64,000 nt of DNA from Gammaproteobacteria bacterium (lineage in GTDB: Bacteria > Pseudomonadota > Gammaproteobacteria > Pseudomonadales > Azotimanducaceae): contig JAUIAV010000003.1 in NCBI GenBank assembly GCA_030425195.1, positions 62,001 through 126,000 of the forward strand. The letters run 5' to 3'. The position numbers were made by a program, and so were the translations under genes. The notes beneath the pieces were generated by a model that searched no databases, was not told the origin of the DNA, and was given only the letters and a program-made list of their open reading frames with translations. Positions 1 through 7,741 of the stretch are shown here, one piece after another; positions within the stretch are counted from its first letter, which is position 1; each line of letters begins with the position of its first letter.

Positions 1-701
1 TGTGCCGCCGGAACGCCGGTGAACTCACGGTGCTCGGCCGGGACCCCGCCGACGGCCGCGCCCGTATCATGCAGCAGGTGGCCTACATCGCCGACACCGG
101 CATCCTGCCCCGCTGGATGAAGGTGGCCGACCTGATCGACTGCTTCGAGGGCCTGCATCCGAGTTTCGATCGTGCCCGGCTGGATGCGACCCTGGCCGAC
201 ACGGACGTCCGCCGCAATGCGAAAGTGCAGGCGCTCTCGAAGGGCATGAACGTGCAGCTCCATCTGGCGCTGATCCTCGCCATCGACGCGCGTCTGCTGG
301 TACTGGACGAGCCGACCCTGGGCCTGGATCAGATCTTCCGGCAGAAGTTCTACAACCTGCTGGTGAATGACTACGCGAACGAAGCGCGCAGCATTCTGAT
401 CACCACGCACGAAGTCCGGGAGATCGAGCACCTGCTCACCGACGTGATCTTCCTGAGCCACGGCCGCTGCCGCCTGAGCATCGAGACCGCGGCCCTCGAG
501 GGCCGGTTCACGAAGCTCGTGGCCGATCCGGCCGGCGCGGATGCCGCACGGCCGCTCAATCCGCTCTTCGAGCAGAGATCCCTGCAGGGCGTCGAGCTCA
601 TCTTCGACGGCGTACCGCGGGATCAGCTCGCAGCGCTCGGCGATGTACACACGCCCAATCTCGCCGAACTCTTCGTCGCCGTGGTGGGAGGCCGGGAATG
701 A
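1..701 (+). CDS. ABC transporter ATP-binding subunit (5' truncated by window)
   Basis: C-terminal part of an ABC-type ATPase. The frame is open from the first bases, so the Walker A loop and true start lie upstream; the GTG at 30 is internal (the codons before it read ...NAGELT, usual for this region of ABC ATPases). Visible are an LSKGM-type ABC signature, Walker B with catalytic Glu (LLVLDEP), a D-loop (LGLD) and the switch His (TTHEV). About 75 residues follow the core as a C-terminal extension. It overlaps the next gene by ATGA, so ATPase and permease are translationally coupled and should form one transporter of unknown substrate; the signature resembles the YtrB/GntR-associated class of ABC-2 exporters (inference). 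Confidence 0.88.
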   Translation, partial: CRRNAGELTVLGRDPADGRARIMQQVAYIADTGILPRWMKVADLIDCFEGLHPSFDRARLDATLADTDVRRNAKVQALSKGMNVQLHLALILAIDARLLVLDEPTLGLDQIFRQKFYNLLVNDYANEARSILITTHEVREIEHLLTDVIFLSHGRCRLSIETAALEGRFTKLVADPAGADAARPLNPLFEQRSLQGVELIFDGVPRDQLAALGDVHTPNLAELFVAVVGGRE

Positions 702-1603
702 GCCCTTTCGCCACACTGCTCAAACGGGAATGGCTCGAACACCGGGCACCGTTCTTCTGGTTTCAGGCTGCCGCCTTAGGCTTGCTGACGGTGGTCGCCG
801 TGCTCGCGCTGCTGGTCACCGGCTTCGGCGAGGTGGAGATTCACATTCAGTCCGAGGGTCTCAATGCGCCACCGGCGCTCTCCATCGACGTCTGGTCGGA
901 CCCGGAATGGCAGAGATACGCGGCCACTTACCGCCAGCTGGTCACCCTCCCCTTCTTCGGCATCTATCTGCTCGCTGCACTGTTCATGCTGCTCGGCACG
1001 CTCTATGACGAGCGCAAGGACCGTTCCGTGCTGTTCTGGAAATCGCTGCCGGTGACCGATCTGGAAACCGTGCTCAGCAAGCTGGTGGTGGCCCTGTGGA
1101 TTGCCCCGCTGATCCTGATCGTCTGCGTCCTGTTCGCTCAGATCATCGGGCTGGTGATCCTCTCCGTATTCGTCTGGAGCCGCGACCTGGGCGACGCCTG
1201 GCAGCTGTGGTGGCGGGCCGGCATCCCCCTGGGCGCCTTCCAGCTTCTGCTCGGTTTCCTCATCCAGAGTCTCTGGGTACTGCCGGTGGCAGCGTATCTC
1301 ATGCTGATCTCGGTGAGCGTGCCGCGGATGGCTCTGCTCTGGGCGGTTGCAGTGCCTGTCGGAGCAGCGCTGCTGGAATTCGGGGCCTTCGGCACCCGGA
1401 CTATCGCCAGTTTCGTTTCCAGGCACATCGAGCCCGCAGCGCTGCCGGGATTCGGCGACGACGACCGGATCATGCCCGTCGTCCACACGGTGGGAGATCA
1501 ACTGGCCCTGCTCGCCAATCCGGATCTCTGGCTGGGCGTGCTGATCGGCGCCGGATTCGCTTACGCCGCCGCAAAGGTCCGAGGGTTCAACAACGAGCTT
1601 TAG
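698..1603 (+). CDS. ABC-2 type transporter permease
   Basis: Inner-membrane partner of the preceding ATPase, 301 residues. Hydrophobic segments lie near residues 16-38, 80-100, 128-158, 172-230 (two or three helices) and 268-292; the loop after helix 1 is polar (about 40 residues) and probably periplasmic, and a cytoplasmic charged stretch (YDERKDRS) follows helix 2, both seen in ABC-2 permeases. Its ATG overlaps the ATPase stop. The stop codon overlaps the stop of the convergent MarR gene. Substrate cannot be inferred. Confidence 0.8.
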   Translation: MSPFATLLKREWLEHRAPFFWFQAAALGLLTVVAVLALLVTGFGEVEIHIQSEGLNAPPALSIDVWSDPEWQRYAATYRQLVTLPFFGIYLLAALFMLLGTLYDERKDRSVLFWKSLPVTDLETVLSKLVVALWIAPLILIVCVLFAQIIGLVILSVFVWSRDLGDAWQLWWRAGIPLGAFQLLLGFLIQSLWVLPVAAYLMLISVSVPRMALLWAVAVPVGAALLEFGAFGTRTIASFVSRHIEPAALPGFGDDDRIMPVVHTVGDQLALLANPDLWLGVLIGAGFAYAAAKVRGFNNEL

Positions 1604-2103
1604 GGAGCCGTCACGGCAGCTGTTTCCTCGCGGGACAGCTCCCAGGTCAGCGCGCTCAGAGCGTCGCGCAATGCGGCGCTGTCCAGACTGCCCAGCAGAT
1701 CATCGATCCCATCGTGCGTGTGCCGCCAGACGGGCAGCGCTTCGACCAGGACGTCCCTCCCCGCATCGGTGAGCACCAGACGCCTGCGGCGCCCGTCCAC
1801 CGCATCCGATTCCACCCGCACCAGACCCCGGCGCTCGAGCGGCTTCAGATTGGCCGTCAACGTGGTCCGATCGAGCGCCAGCAGCTCCGCCACCGCGCCC
1901 AGCAGCGGCGGTTCCGGACGGTTGAGCGCGGTGAGCAGCGAAAACTGACCATGACTGAGTCCCAGCGGCCGCAGCGCCGAATCGAAGCGGCGCCCGATGG
2001 ATCTGGCCGCCCGCTGCAGCTGCAGGCACAGACAGCGGTCACGCACTTCGTGCGTCGTCGATAGAGGCAGATCCTCCCGCATGAGGTTTCCGTCGGCTGG
2101 CAT
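1600..2103 (-). CDS. MarR family transcriptional regulator
   Basis: A 167-residue winged-helix regulator. The central part (LSHGQFSLLTAL... AELLALDRTTLTANLKPLERRGLVRVESDAVDGRRRRLVLTDAG, given here in pieces) has the MarR recognition helix and the DxRxRRL-type wing. It is convergent with the ABC permease (stop codons overlap) and divergent from the DUF1428/VOC pair. The 78-bp region between the divergent starts carries two perfect inverted repeats, so it probably represses itself and the pair. The ligand is unknown. The start at 2103 is the longest; an internal ATG eight codons in is also possible. Confidence 0.88.
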   Translation of the reverse strand: MPADGNLMREDLPLSTTHEVRDRCLCLQLQRAARSIGRRFDSALRPLGLSHGQFSLLTALNRPEPPLLGAVAELLALDRTTLTANLKPLERRGLVRVESDAVDGRRRRLVLTDAGRDVLVEALPVWRHTHDGIDDLLGSLDSAALRDALSALTWELSREETAAVTAP

Positions 2104-2112
2104 ACCAGAATT

Positions 2113-2128
2113 ATGTTGACATCAACTT
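2113..2128. promoter_or_regulatory. Candidate MarR operator
   Basis: GTTGA-CA-TCAAC inverted repeat (2115-2126) flanked by a further A/T match, 10 bp upstream of the marR start and 54 bp upstream of the DUF1428 start. TTGA/TCAA dyads are typical MarR-family sites; assignment to the adjacent regulator is inference. Confidence 0.55.
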
Positions 2129-2130
2129 AT

Positions 2131-2144
2131 TTCTGCAAGCAGAA
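2131..2144. promoter_or_regulatory. Perfect inverted repeat TTCTGC-AA-GCAGAA
   Basis: A second perfect dyad (6-bp arms, 2-bp centre) directly beside the TTGA/TCAA dyad in the same divergent promoter. It could be a second regulator site or an mRNA hairpin in the 5' leader of the DUF1428 gene. Confidence 0.45.
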
Positions 2145-2181
2145 TGTCCGCCCTGCATTTCAGGGATGAGGAAGGAAAATC

Positions 2182-2529
2182 ATGAGCTATGTAGACGGCG
2201 TGGTCTGCGCAGTCCCGGACGCAAACAGACAGGCCTATATCGAGCATGCCCAGGCAGCGGCCTCTCTGTTCAGGCGGCACGGCGCGCTGGAGGTGAAAGA
2301 GTGCTGGGGCGTGGACGTACCGGAAGGCGAAACCAATTCGATGCACACGGCGGTGATGCGCAAACCCGACGAGACCATTGTGTTTTCGTGGATTACCTGG
2401 CCCTCGCGCGAACAGCGCGATACCGCCTGGGAAGCCATCCGGAACGACCCGGACATGACCGGCATGGAAATGCCCTTCGACGGCCACCGGATGATCTACG
2501 GCGGCTTCGAAACCATCGTCGACGCCTGA
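2182..2529 (+). CDS. DUF1428 family protein (YbaA-like)
   Basis: A 115-residue cytosolic protein matching the DUF1428 pattern: N-terminal MSYVDG, a central ECWGVDVPEG segment, a WPSREQRD motif and C-terminal MPFDGHRMIYGGFE. The family has a dimeric alpha/beta-barrel-like (ferredoxin-type) fold and no established reaction. A good ribosome site (aggaagg) precedes the ATG. Ten bases separate it from the downstream VOC gene, so the two form a small operon divergent from marR. Confidence 0.88.
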   Translation: MSYVDGVVCAVPDANRQAYIEHAQAAASLFRRHGALEVKECWGVDVPEGETNSMHTAVMRKPDETIVFSWITWPSREQRDTAWEAIRNDPDMTGMEMPFDGHRMIYGGFETIVDA

Positions 2530-2539
2530 GGAGAGCTCA

Positions 2540-3022
2540 ATGAATGAGAGCCCCATGGAGTTCGCAGCGAAAGCCAGAACCTGCCTGTTTCTGAACTCAG
2601 ATGCCGAAGCAGTGGCGGACTTCTACGTTTCTCTACTGCCCGACAGCCGGATCGACAACCTGGTCCGGCCCGACCCGGATGGCCCGGCGCTGGTGGTGGA
2701 ATTCACCTTGTGCGGTGCGCCGTACATGACACTGAACGGCAACAACGAGGTCGTCTCCACACACACCTTCTCGATATCCGTGCTGACAGAGGATCAGACG
2801 GAGACGGACGCACTCTGGAAGGCACTGTGCGCGGACGGCGGCGAGCCCGGTCAGTGCGGCTGGCTTCGGGACCGGTTCGGCGTGCACTGGCAGATCGTCC
2901 CGAAAGCGCTGCCCCGGCTGATGAGCGGCGGCGACCCGGCCGCCGGGGCCCGGGTGCAGGCAGCGCTGATGCAGATGGGGAAGATCGACATCGCCGGACT
3001 GGAAGCGGCGGCGGCCGCCTGA
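2540..3022 (+). CDS. VOC superfamily protein (PhnB / 3-dmu-9_3-mt type)
   Basis: A 160-residue glyoxalase-fold protein. Features of the PhnB-like subfamily are TCLFLNSDAEAVADFYVSL at the N-terminus, a VVEFTLCGAPYMTLNG strand, and FGVHWQIVPKALP followed by the AAxARVQAALMQMGKIDIAGL tail. The family is often labelled 3-demethylubiquinone methyltransferase, but there is no SAM-binding motif and this name should not be used. It is the second gene of the operon with DUF1428; that pairing under a MarR regulator suggests a stress or detoxification role (inference). Confidence 0.85.
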   Translation: MNESPMEFAAKARTCLFLNSDAEAVADFYVSLLPDSRIDNLVRPDPDGPALVVEFTLCGAPYMTLNGNNEVVSTHTFSISVLTEDQTETDALWKALCADGGEPGQCGWLRDRFGVHWQIVPKALPRLMSGGDPAAGARVQAALMQMGKIDIAGLEAAAAA

Positions 3023-3043
3023 AAGCCTGGCGCGGCTACCCGC

Positions 3044-4138
3044 TCAGTCGAATTCCAGAATCGCACGGCCGCTGATCCGGCCTTCGGCGAGTGCGGTTGC
3101 GGCTTCGTTGATCTGGTCTATGGTGTAGCGGGCGGTAACCATGGCATCGAGGTCCATGGTGCCGTTCGCCTGCCAGTCGAGAAAGGTCGGAAAGTCCCGG
3201 TCCGGCGCGCAGGATCCTCCGATGCTGCCGATGAAGTGTTTCTCGTTCACCAGAATGTCCACGGCATCGAGCTCCACCGGCGTCATGGGAACACCCACGA
3301 GCACGCCCGTGCCGCCGTCGGCCGCCCCGAAGTAGCCGTTCCGGCAGGCGGGAATGATCTGCTCCATGGTGGTGCGGATGCCGATACAGTCAAAGGCGAA
3401 GTCAGCACCGCTGACCGGCTGCCGCCGCATGGTGAACTGATCCTCCCTGCGGGTCAGCGCATGGATGGCTTCCACCGGATCGGTTTCGCTGGCATTGATG
3501 CCGTGGGTGGCGCCGAACCGTTTGGCGAACTCCAGCTTTTCGTCAGAAAGATCCACCGCGATGATCGGATCCGCACCGGCTACCCTGGCGCCAACCACGG
3601 CCGAGAGTCCTACCCCGCCGACACCGAAGATGGCCACGCTCTGTTCCGGCTGCACCCGGGCCGTATTGATCACGGCACCCGCGCCGGTCATCACGGCGCA
3701 GCCGATGATGGCGGTGATGTCCTTCGGGATGTCCGGATCCACCTTCACCACGTACTGATGATCCGCGATCGTATGGTCTGCCCAGGTGAAAACGTTCTGA
3801 GAGACCGCGATGCCGTCGCTGACCTCGAGAGATGCTGGTTCCGGCGGTGAGTCGGCCGCCTGGATGTCCCGCGGTACCCAGGTGACCAGGACGATGTCGC
3901 CTTCCGACACGTGGGTGACGTTGCTGCCCGCCTTCAGGACCATGCCCGTCGACTCGTGCCCCAGAATCACCGGGCTGCGACGCGGGCTGTGCATCTGATG
4001 CAGCTGGGAATGGCAGACGCCGGAGGCGAACTGCTTCACCACCACCTGATTCGGACCGGGATCGGGCAGATTGACCTCCTCGATCCGCAGCTCCGCGGTT
4101 TCCCGCGGCAGAACGACGACCCTCGCGGCTGTGCTCAT
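3044..4138 (-). CDS. Zinc-dependent MDR alcohol dehydrogenase without structural-zinc lobe
   Basis: A 364-residue medium-chain dehydrogenase/reductase, probably NAD(P)-dependent alcohol/aldehyde oxidation in the cytosol. Catalytic zinc ligands are seen as Cys42-His43 (GVCHS), His61-Glu62 (GHE) and Cys147; the Rossmann glycine motif GVGGVG is at 172-177 and is followed by an acidic strand end (IIAVDLSDE), which favours NAD. The region about 85-105, where class III ADHs carry four structural-zinc cysteines, has none. The start at 4138 was chosen because of the strong gggggaag upstream; the frame extends further without a better start. Downstream in the same direction from the EthD and MBL genes, 25 bp after EthD, so probably one operon. 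Confidence 0.88.
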   Translation of the reverse strand: MSTAARVVVLPRETAELRIEEVNLPDPGPNQVVVKQFASGVCHSQLHQMHSPRRSPVILGHESTGMVLKAGSNVTHVSEGDIVLVTWVPRDIQAADSPPEPASLEVSDGIAVSQNVFTWADHTIADHQYVVKVDPDIPKDITAIIGCAVMTGAGAVINTARVQPEQSVAIFGVGGVGLSAVVGARVAGADPIIAVDLSDEKLEFAKRFGATHGINASETDPVEAIHALTRREDQFTMRRQPVSGADFAFDCIGIRTTMEQIIPACRNGYFGAADGGTGVLVGVPMTPVELDAVDILVNEKHFIGSIGGSCAPDRDFPTFLDWQANGTMDLDAMVTARYTIDQINEAATALAEGRISGRAILEFD

Positions 4139-4163
4139 CTTTTTCTTCCCCCGTTTGATCCTG

Positions 4164-4940
4164 CTATCGGTGATCGACGAAGACGTGCTCTTTACCGATC
4201 CACATGGCCGAGCGCTGGAAATCGATGAACGTCGACTCGTCGGCGATCGCGGCCTCGTTGGCTGCCACCCGTTCAGGCGAGCGACGACCGTCGGAGCGAT
4301 CAAACCAGACCTCCGCGTGCCCGAGATAGGGCTCGACCACCGTGCCCCGCGAGGCTGTAAGCGCCCCGTTCAACTCGTCGTCCAGTGCCCGGTGCACCTG
4401 CAGATATCGCTGGATGCCGGAGGCAGGGGCATGCCGGCGGATGATGGGGCCGTGATGGGTGCGCCAGTAAAGCTGTGCATCGTCAGGGTCCCGATCTGCC
4501 GGTGCCCGCAGTGGAAAGTAGAGCTTCACCAGATTACTGCGAACCCGGGCAACCAGATTCTCCGGTGTCCCGTTCACCTGCGGGTATTCATAGCCGACCC
4601 AGAGCGGCGAGTTGGACAGGTCGATGAACTTCGCTTCGTCCTCGAGCAGCAGCGCGGCCGCTTCCTGACCCGCCGGGGTGCCAAGCGCGTCCACCAGAGC
4701 CGAGCGGCTCTCGAAATAGACTTCAGCTACGCCGTCATAAGGTGCTTCCATGCCGCCGCGTGCCTTGGCCATGGCGTCGTTGATCGGATCTTCGAGCGCG
4801 TGCACCTGCACGTAGCGCAGGGCGTTGATCTTGCCGGAGACGCTCGCTACCAGCGGGCCGTGGTCCTCGAACCAGTAAGTCTGGAAGTCCTTCAGGCTGA
4901 GCTCGGGTTTGCGCCGGAGCAGAAAGGTTATACGGATCAT
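4164..4940 (-). CDS. Tandem EthD-domain protein
   Basis: A 258-residue protein built of two EthD-type ferredoxin-like repeats (about residues 1-115 and 130-250). Each repeat has the pattern basic start - YW(x)EDHGP or YWRTHHGP - RYLQVH or RYVQVH - a GxAEVxF strand - FIDxxxSxxW(V/I)G end. EthD proteins act in degradation of ethers and other organics, often beside monooxygenases, but the reaction is not established. Its ATG overlaps the stop of the upstream MBL gene (ATGA), so they are co-translated. Confidence 0.85.
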   Translation of the reverse strand: MIRITFLLRRKPELSLKDFQTYWFEDHGPLVASVSGKINALRYVQVHALEDPINDAMAKARGGMEAPYDGVAEVYFESRSALVDALGTPAGQEAAALLLEDEAKFIDLSNSPLWVGYEYPQVNGTPENLVARVRSNLVKLYFPLRAPADRDPDDAQLYWRTHHGPIIRRHAPASGIQRYLQVHRALDDELNGALTASRGTVVEPYLGHAEVWFDRSDGRRSPERVAANEAAIADESTFIDFQRSAMWIGKEHVFVDHR

Positions 4941-5866
4941 TTCGTCAGGCTTGCATAGGCGCGGTTCACCAGCAGGCCCGGATCACCGTAGCGCTCGTCG
5001 AACTCCGCGGTCGGGCGGGCAGCCACCACCTCTACCAGGGACTTCCCTTCCGCCACCATGGCCTGGATCCGGTCACGGACCACCGTGAGCATATCGATGT
5101 AGTCGACCAGGGCCTGATAATCCGTCACCGGGCCGTGACCTGGGATCACCGTGGTGTCTTCGTCGATCTCGTCCCGAACGCTGGCACAGAACTCGATGAC
5201 CCCATCGATACTGCCACCGTTGTCCGCGTCGATGAACGGATAGCCGGAGTTGTTGAACACGTCGCCGAGATGCACGGCGTTGCGTTTGCGGAAGATCACG
5301 GCCGTGTCACCCGTCGTGTGCGCAGGCCCGAAGTGCACCAGATCCACCTGCTCGCCGTTGAAGTGGAACTGCATCCGGTCGTCGTAGGTTATGACCGGCC
5401 GCGCATCCATGGGATACGGCTCCTGCAGATACTTGAAGTTGACCAGATTGACCACATGCGGATCCGCCATCATGGCCCGTGAGTTGGCCTGTGAGACGAG
5501 CCAGGTACCGCGCGGACCCAGGGTGAGATTCCCTTCCGCGTGGTCGAAGTGCCAGTGGGTGTTGATGGTGAAGTCGATGCCATCCGAGCCGAGCGCAGCC
5601 AGCGCCTCGTCGATCCGGCTGATCATCTGCGGGAACTGGTCGTCCACCAGCAGCGTGCCGTCCTCACCGATGCTCACCGCGATGTTCCCGCCCACGCCGA
5701 ACAGCACGTGGAAGCCTTCTTCCAGCGTCTCCACGGTGACCTGTGCAGACTCGAAATCCCAGCCGAAAGCGGTGGCCAGCTCATCGAGGTGCATGGTCTC
5801 CTCGGCATGTGCCTGAACGGCAGACAGAATGGCAATCGCGGACAGCCCGCGCAGTAGTCGGTTCAT
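4937..5866 (-). CDS. Secreted metallo-beta-lactamase-fold hydrolase
   Basis: A 309-residue MBL-fold protein with an N-terminal signal peptide (residues 1-21, cleavage likely after AHA). The metal motif HWHFDH is at 104-109, then GPAHTTGDTA, HLGDVF and IPGHGPVTD, which supply the remaining ligands. It should be a periplasmic zinc hydrolase; the overall layout resembles subclass B3-like or quinoprotein-relay-associated enzymes, but substrate is open. The start at 5866 was chosen for its ribosome site (gggga) and the signal peptide; a long upstream in-frame extension is antisense to the next gene and not real. It is first in the MBL-EthD-ADH operon. Confidence 0.88.
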   Translation of the reverse strand: MNRLLRGLSAIAILSAVQAHAEETMHLDELATAFGWDFESAQVTVETLEEGFHVLFGVGGNIAVSIGEDGTLLVDDQFPQMISRIDEALAALGSDGIDFTINTHWHFDHAEGNLTLGPRGTWLVSQANSRAMMADPHVVNLVNFKYLQEPYPMDARPVITYDDRMQFHFNGEQVDLVHFGPAHTTGDTAVIFRKRNAVHLGDVFNNSGYPFIDADNGGSIDGVIEFCASVRDEIDEDTTVIPGHGPVTDYQALVDYIDMLTVVRDRIQAMVAEGKSLVEVVAARPTAEFDERYGDPGLLVNRAYASLTK

Positions 5867-5891
5867 GAATCTCCCCTCAAACTTCCCGGCA

Positions 5892-5905
5892 CGCCGGAAC
5901 CGGCG
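5892..5905. promoter_or_regulatory. Perfect GC dyad CGCCGG-AA-CCGGCG
   Basis: Inverted repeat 26 bp upstream of the MBL gene start in the divergent region to the DUF4336 gene. It could be a leader hairpin or an operator; no regulator gene is adjacent. Confidence 0.3.
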
Positions 5906-5953
5906 CGATGATCGAAGCTTGCACGGTGCGCGGGCGGGATTCAACATGGGGCC

Positions 5954-6694
5954 ATGAGCGACGGCGGAGGCTCTCATGAGAGAGCAACCATGAGCGGGCT
6001 TGTACCGGTCGGCGAGGATATCTGGCTCGCTGAAGGCGATGTGGTGGATTTCTACGGCTTCCCCTACCCGACCCGCATGGTCGTCATCCGGCTCTCGAGC
6101 GGTCTGCTGTGGATCTGGTCCCCCGTCGCCCTCTCCGCCAATCTGCGCCGGGAAGTGGACGCGCTCGGCCGGGTAGGCCACCTGGTGAGCCCGAACAGGA
6201 TCCACCACCTGTTCCTCACCGACTGGAAAGCCATGTACCCCGCCGCCAGGCTCTGGGGTCCGGCCAGCACCATCGCCAAGCGGGACGATCTCACCTTCGA
6301 GGCTCCGCTCGGCGATCAGCCGCCCACCGACTGGGTGGACGATATTGCCCAGTTCCATTTCACGGGCTCTCCGGCCCTCGACGAGATCGTTTTCTTCCAC
6401 CGGCCTTCCCGGACCGCCATCCTTGCCGACCTGTCCGAAAACTTCAGCGCCGGATTTCTAGAGGCCCACTGGGCGCCCTGGATGCGGACCATCGCGAGAA
6501 TCTGGAAGATCACGGAGCCTCACGGCCTCGCACCGCTGGAGCTGCGGCTCACCTGGTGGAAGCGGAAGGCCGCACGGGCGGCTCGGGACCGGCTGCTGGC
6601 AATGGACCCGGAAAAAGTGGTCATGGCGCATGGAGAATGGCAGCAGGACGGTGGCCGGGCATACCTTGCGAAGGTGTTTGCCTGGCTGGGCTGA
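5954..6694 (+). CDS. DUF4336 domain-containing protein
   Basis: A 246-residue cytosolic protein of the DUF4336 family, distantly related to MBL-fold proteins. Characteristic segments are DIWLAEGDVVDFYGFPYPTR, WIWSPVALS, a LVSPNRIHHLFL strand, and the C-terminal VVMAHGEW. The family has no known reaction. The ATG at 5954 gives the longest frame; ATG at 5990 (MSGLVPVGEDIW) is preceded by gagag and may be the real start. It is divergent from the MBL operon and lies just upstream of the tRNA promoter. Confidence 0.8.
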   Translation: MSDGGGSHERATMSGLVPVGEDIWLAEGDVVDFYGFPYPTRMVVIRLSSGLLWIWSPVALSANLRREVDALGRVGHLVSPNRIHHLFLTDWKAMYPAARLWGPASTIAKRDDLTFEAPLGDQPPTDWVDDIAQFHFTGSPALDEIVFFHRPSRTAILADLSENFSAGFLEAHWAPWMRTIARIWKITEPHGLAPLELRLTWWKRKAARAARDRLLAMDPEKVVMAHGEWQQDGGRAYLAKVFAWLG

Positions 6695-6711
6695 GAGGCC
6701 GCGGCTGCCAG

Positions 6712-6739
6712 TTGGATATCGCTGCGTTTTCGGTATGAT
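6712..6739 (+). promoter_or_regulatory. Sigma-70-type promoter of tRNA-Val
   Basis: TTGGAT (-35, 6712-6717), 16-bp spacer and TATGAT (-10, 6734-6739), followed by a GC-rich discriminator (agcgccccg), as expected for a stringently controlled stable-RNA promoter. The tRNA begins 49 bp after the -10. Confidence 0.6.
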
Positions 6740-6787
6740 AGCGCCCCGTTTTCGCCGGCGGCCCTCAAGCCCCGGTCTTTAGGAAAT

Positions 6788-6864
6788 AGGCGCGTAGCTC
6801 AGTTGGTTAGAGCGCTGTCTTGACATGGCAGAGGTCGGCGGTTCGAATCCGCCCGTGCCTACCA
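6788..6864 (+). tRNA. tRNA-Val (anticodon GAC)
   Basis: A complete 77-nt cloverleaf: acceptor AGGCGCG pairing with CGTGCCT (one G-U), D-arm GCTC/GAGC, anticodon stem CTGTC/GGCAG with loop TTGACAT (anticodon GAC, reads GUC/GUU), variable AGGTC, T-arm GGCGG-TTCGAAT-CCGCC, and an encoded 3' CCA. Its 3' half from 6844 is duplicated twice downstream, marking it as an integration target. Confidence 0.96.
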
Positions 6865-6868
6865 GAAT
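6844..6868 (+). repeat. tRNA 3'-end copy 1 (candidate att core inside tRNA-Val)
   Basis: The last 21 nt of the tRNA plus four more bases (25 bp). An identical 25-bp run recurs at 6945-6969, and its first 23 bp recur at 9207-9229. Confidence 0.8.
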
Positions 6869-6922
6869 CACTCCAGTTGTAAAGATGAACCCTCGCTCGA
6901 GCTCATCCCGCCGACCTACGGT

Positions 6923-6969
6923 CGACGCCGGGTGCGGACCAGTCCGAATCCGCCCGTGCCTACCAGAAT
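6923..6969 (+). repeat. tRNA 3'-end copy 2 with extended arm
   Basis: Positions 6945-6969 repeat 25 bp of the tRNA 3' end; positions 6923-6967 are identical over 45 bp to 9185-9229. The upstream 22 bp are not part of the tRNA, which suggests they belong to the integrated element. Confidence 0.8.
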
Positions 6970-7116
6970 ATGGGCTTCTCAGCCCTCCCATCAAAGTTTC
7001 ATGTCTCGGTAGCACGCTGGTAGCACACTTTCTGTCAGAAACAGGAACTACCGAAATGTCAATCCAACCTACCCACCCCTTCACCAACGACGAGGCAGAA
7101 GGGCCTATCCCATGAC

Positions 7117-7257
7117 ATGCGCTGTTATCTGGCGCTCATCGAGCAAGCCATTTGCGGCGAAATGAGCGGCAGCAGCCGGCTAAAGGACTACAACGAGGTT
7201 CGATTCGCCATGTGTGACATCTTGAGCAACTGCCGGCAGGGTATCGCTGCACTGTGA
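7117..7257 (+). CDS. Small hypothetical protein or gene fragment
   Basis: A 46-residue ATG frame (starts MRCYLALIEQAICGEM, contains LKDYNEVRFAMCDIL, ends IAAL). The composition looks protein-like, with a regular spread of hydrophobic residues, but it has no family I recognise and no convincing ribosome site. It may be the C-terminal remnant of a larger gene in the island. Confidence 0.3.
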   Translation: MRCYLALIEQAICGEMSGSSRLKDYNEVRFAMCDILSNCRQGIAAL

Positions 7258-7741
7258 TGTTATGCGTCTATCCGGACGACTTAGAGCCGCTCAAGTGCCT
7301 CATGGACTAAGCTGGTGCGCAGCTTACGGCCGGATTGCGCGATACGTACAGTGGAAGTCGTCATATCACCACGCAACAGAATCAGGATGTTTTGGACGAA
7401 GAGCGGCGCGACTTTTGGGTCTCCCGAGGTGTAGATAGCTGCGACCCGCCTATGGCAGTTGCTGTTGTTGACGAGAGGGGCTTTGGTGAGGTCACCCTAC
7501 GATGGCTATGCGCAGTTGCTGACGAGGAAAACGTCTCCATCGACGAACACGAAATCCGTGTGGACCTCATGGAATAACACGCGACCAGAACATCCTTCGA
7601 TTCAGTTAGCATCGCTCATCTCTTGTCGGCGACAGAGATTACGCTCTATCACGTCGTTGTATTCGGTTCACATTCACTGCCAGATATCACATATGGTGGT
7701 GCCCCTCTTGGCACTGAATCAGAATTCGGTCGAGCGGTAGA

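Larger units (their letters stand above)
6865..7741. other. Gene-poor left part of the tRNA-associated island
   Basis: No recognised gene. Contents are the second tRNA-end copy, then scattered short frames: a 46-residue frame at 7117-7257 and an 80-residue TTG-start frame at 7335-7577 (residues MRDTYSGSRHITTQQ at its start), neither recognised. Long antisense frames across the tRNA (6779-7087, minus) are artefacts of the tRNA sequence. Confidence 0.5.

Noticed and set aside
5867..6400. Upstream in-frame extension of the MBL gene
   Set aside because: Runs antisense through the DUF4336 gene; the signal peptide and ribosome site support the start at 5866.
6779..7087. 102-residue minus-strand frame over the tRNA (VGTGGFEPPTSAMSRQ...)
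   Set aside because: This is the well-known artefact of translating the antisense of a tRNA gene; the same pattern reappears at 9140-9454 over the third copy.
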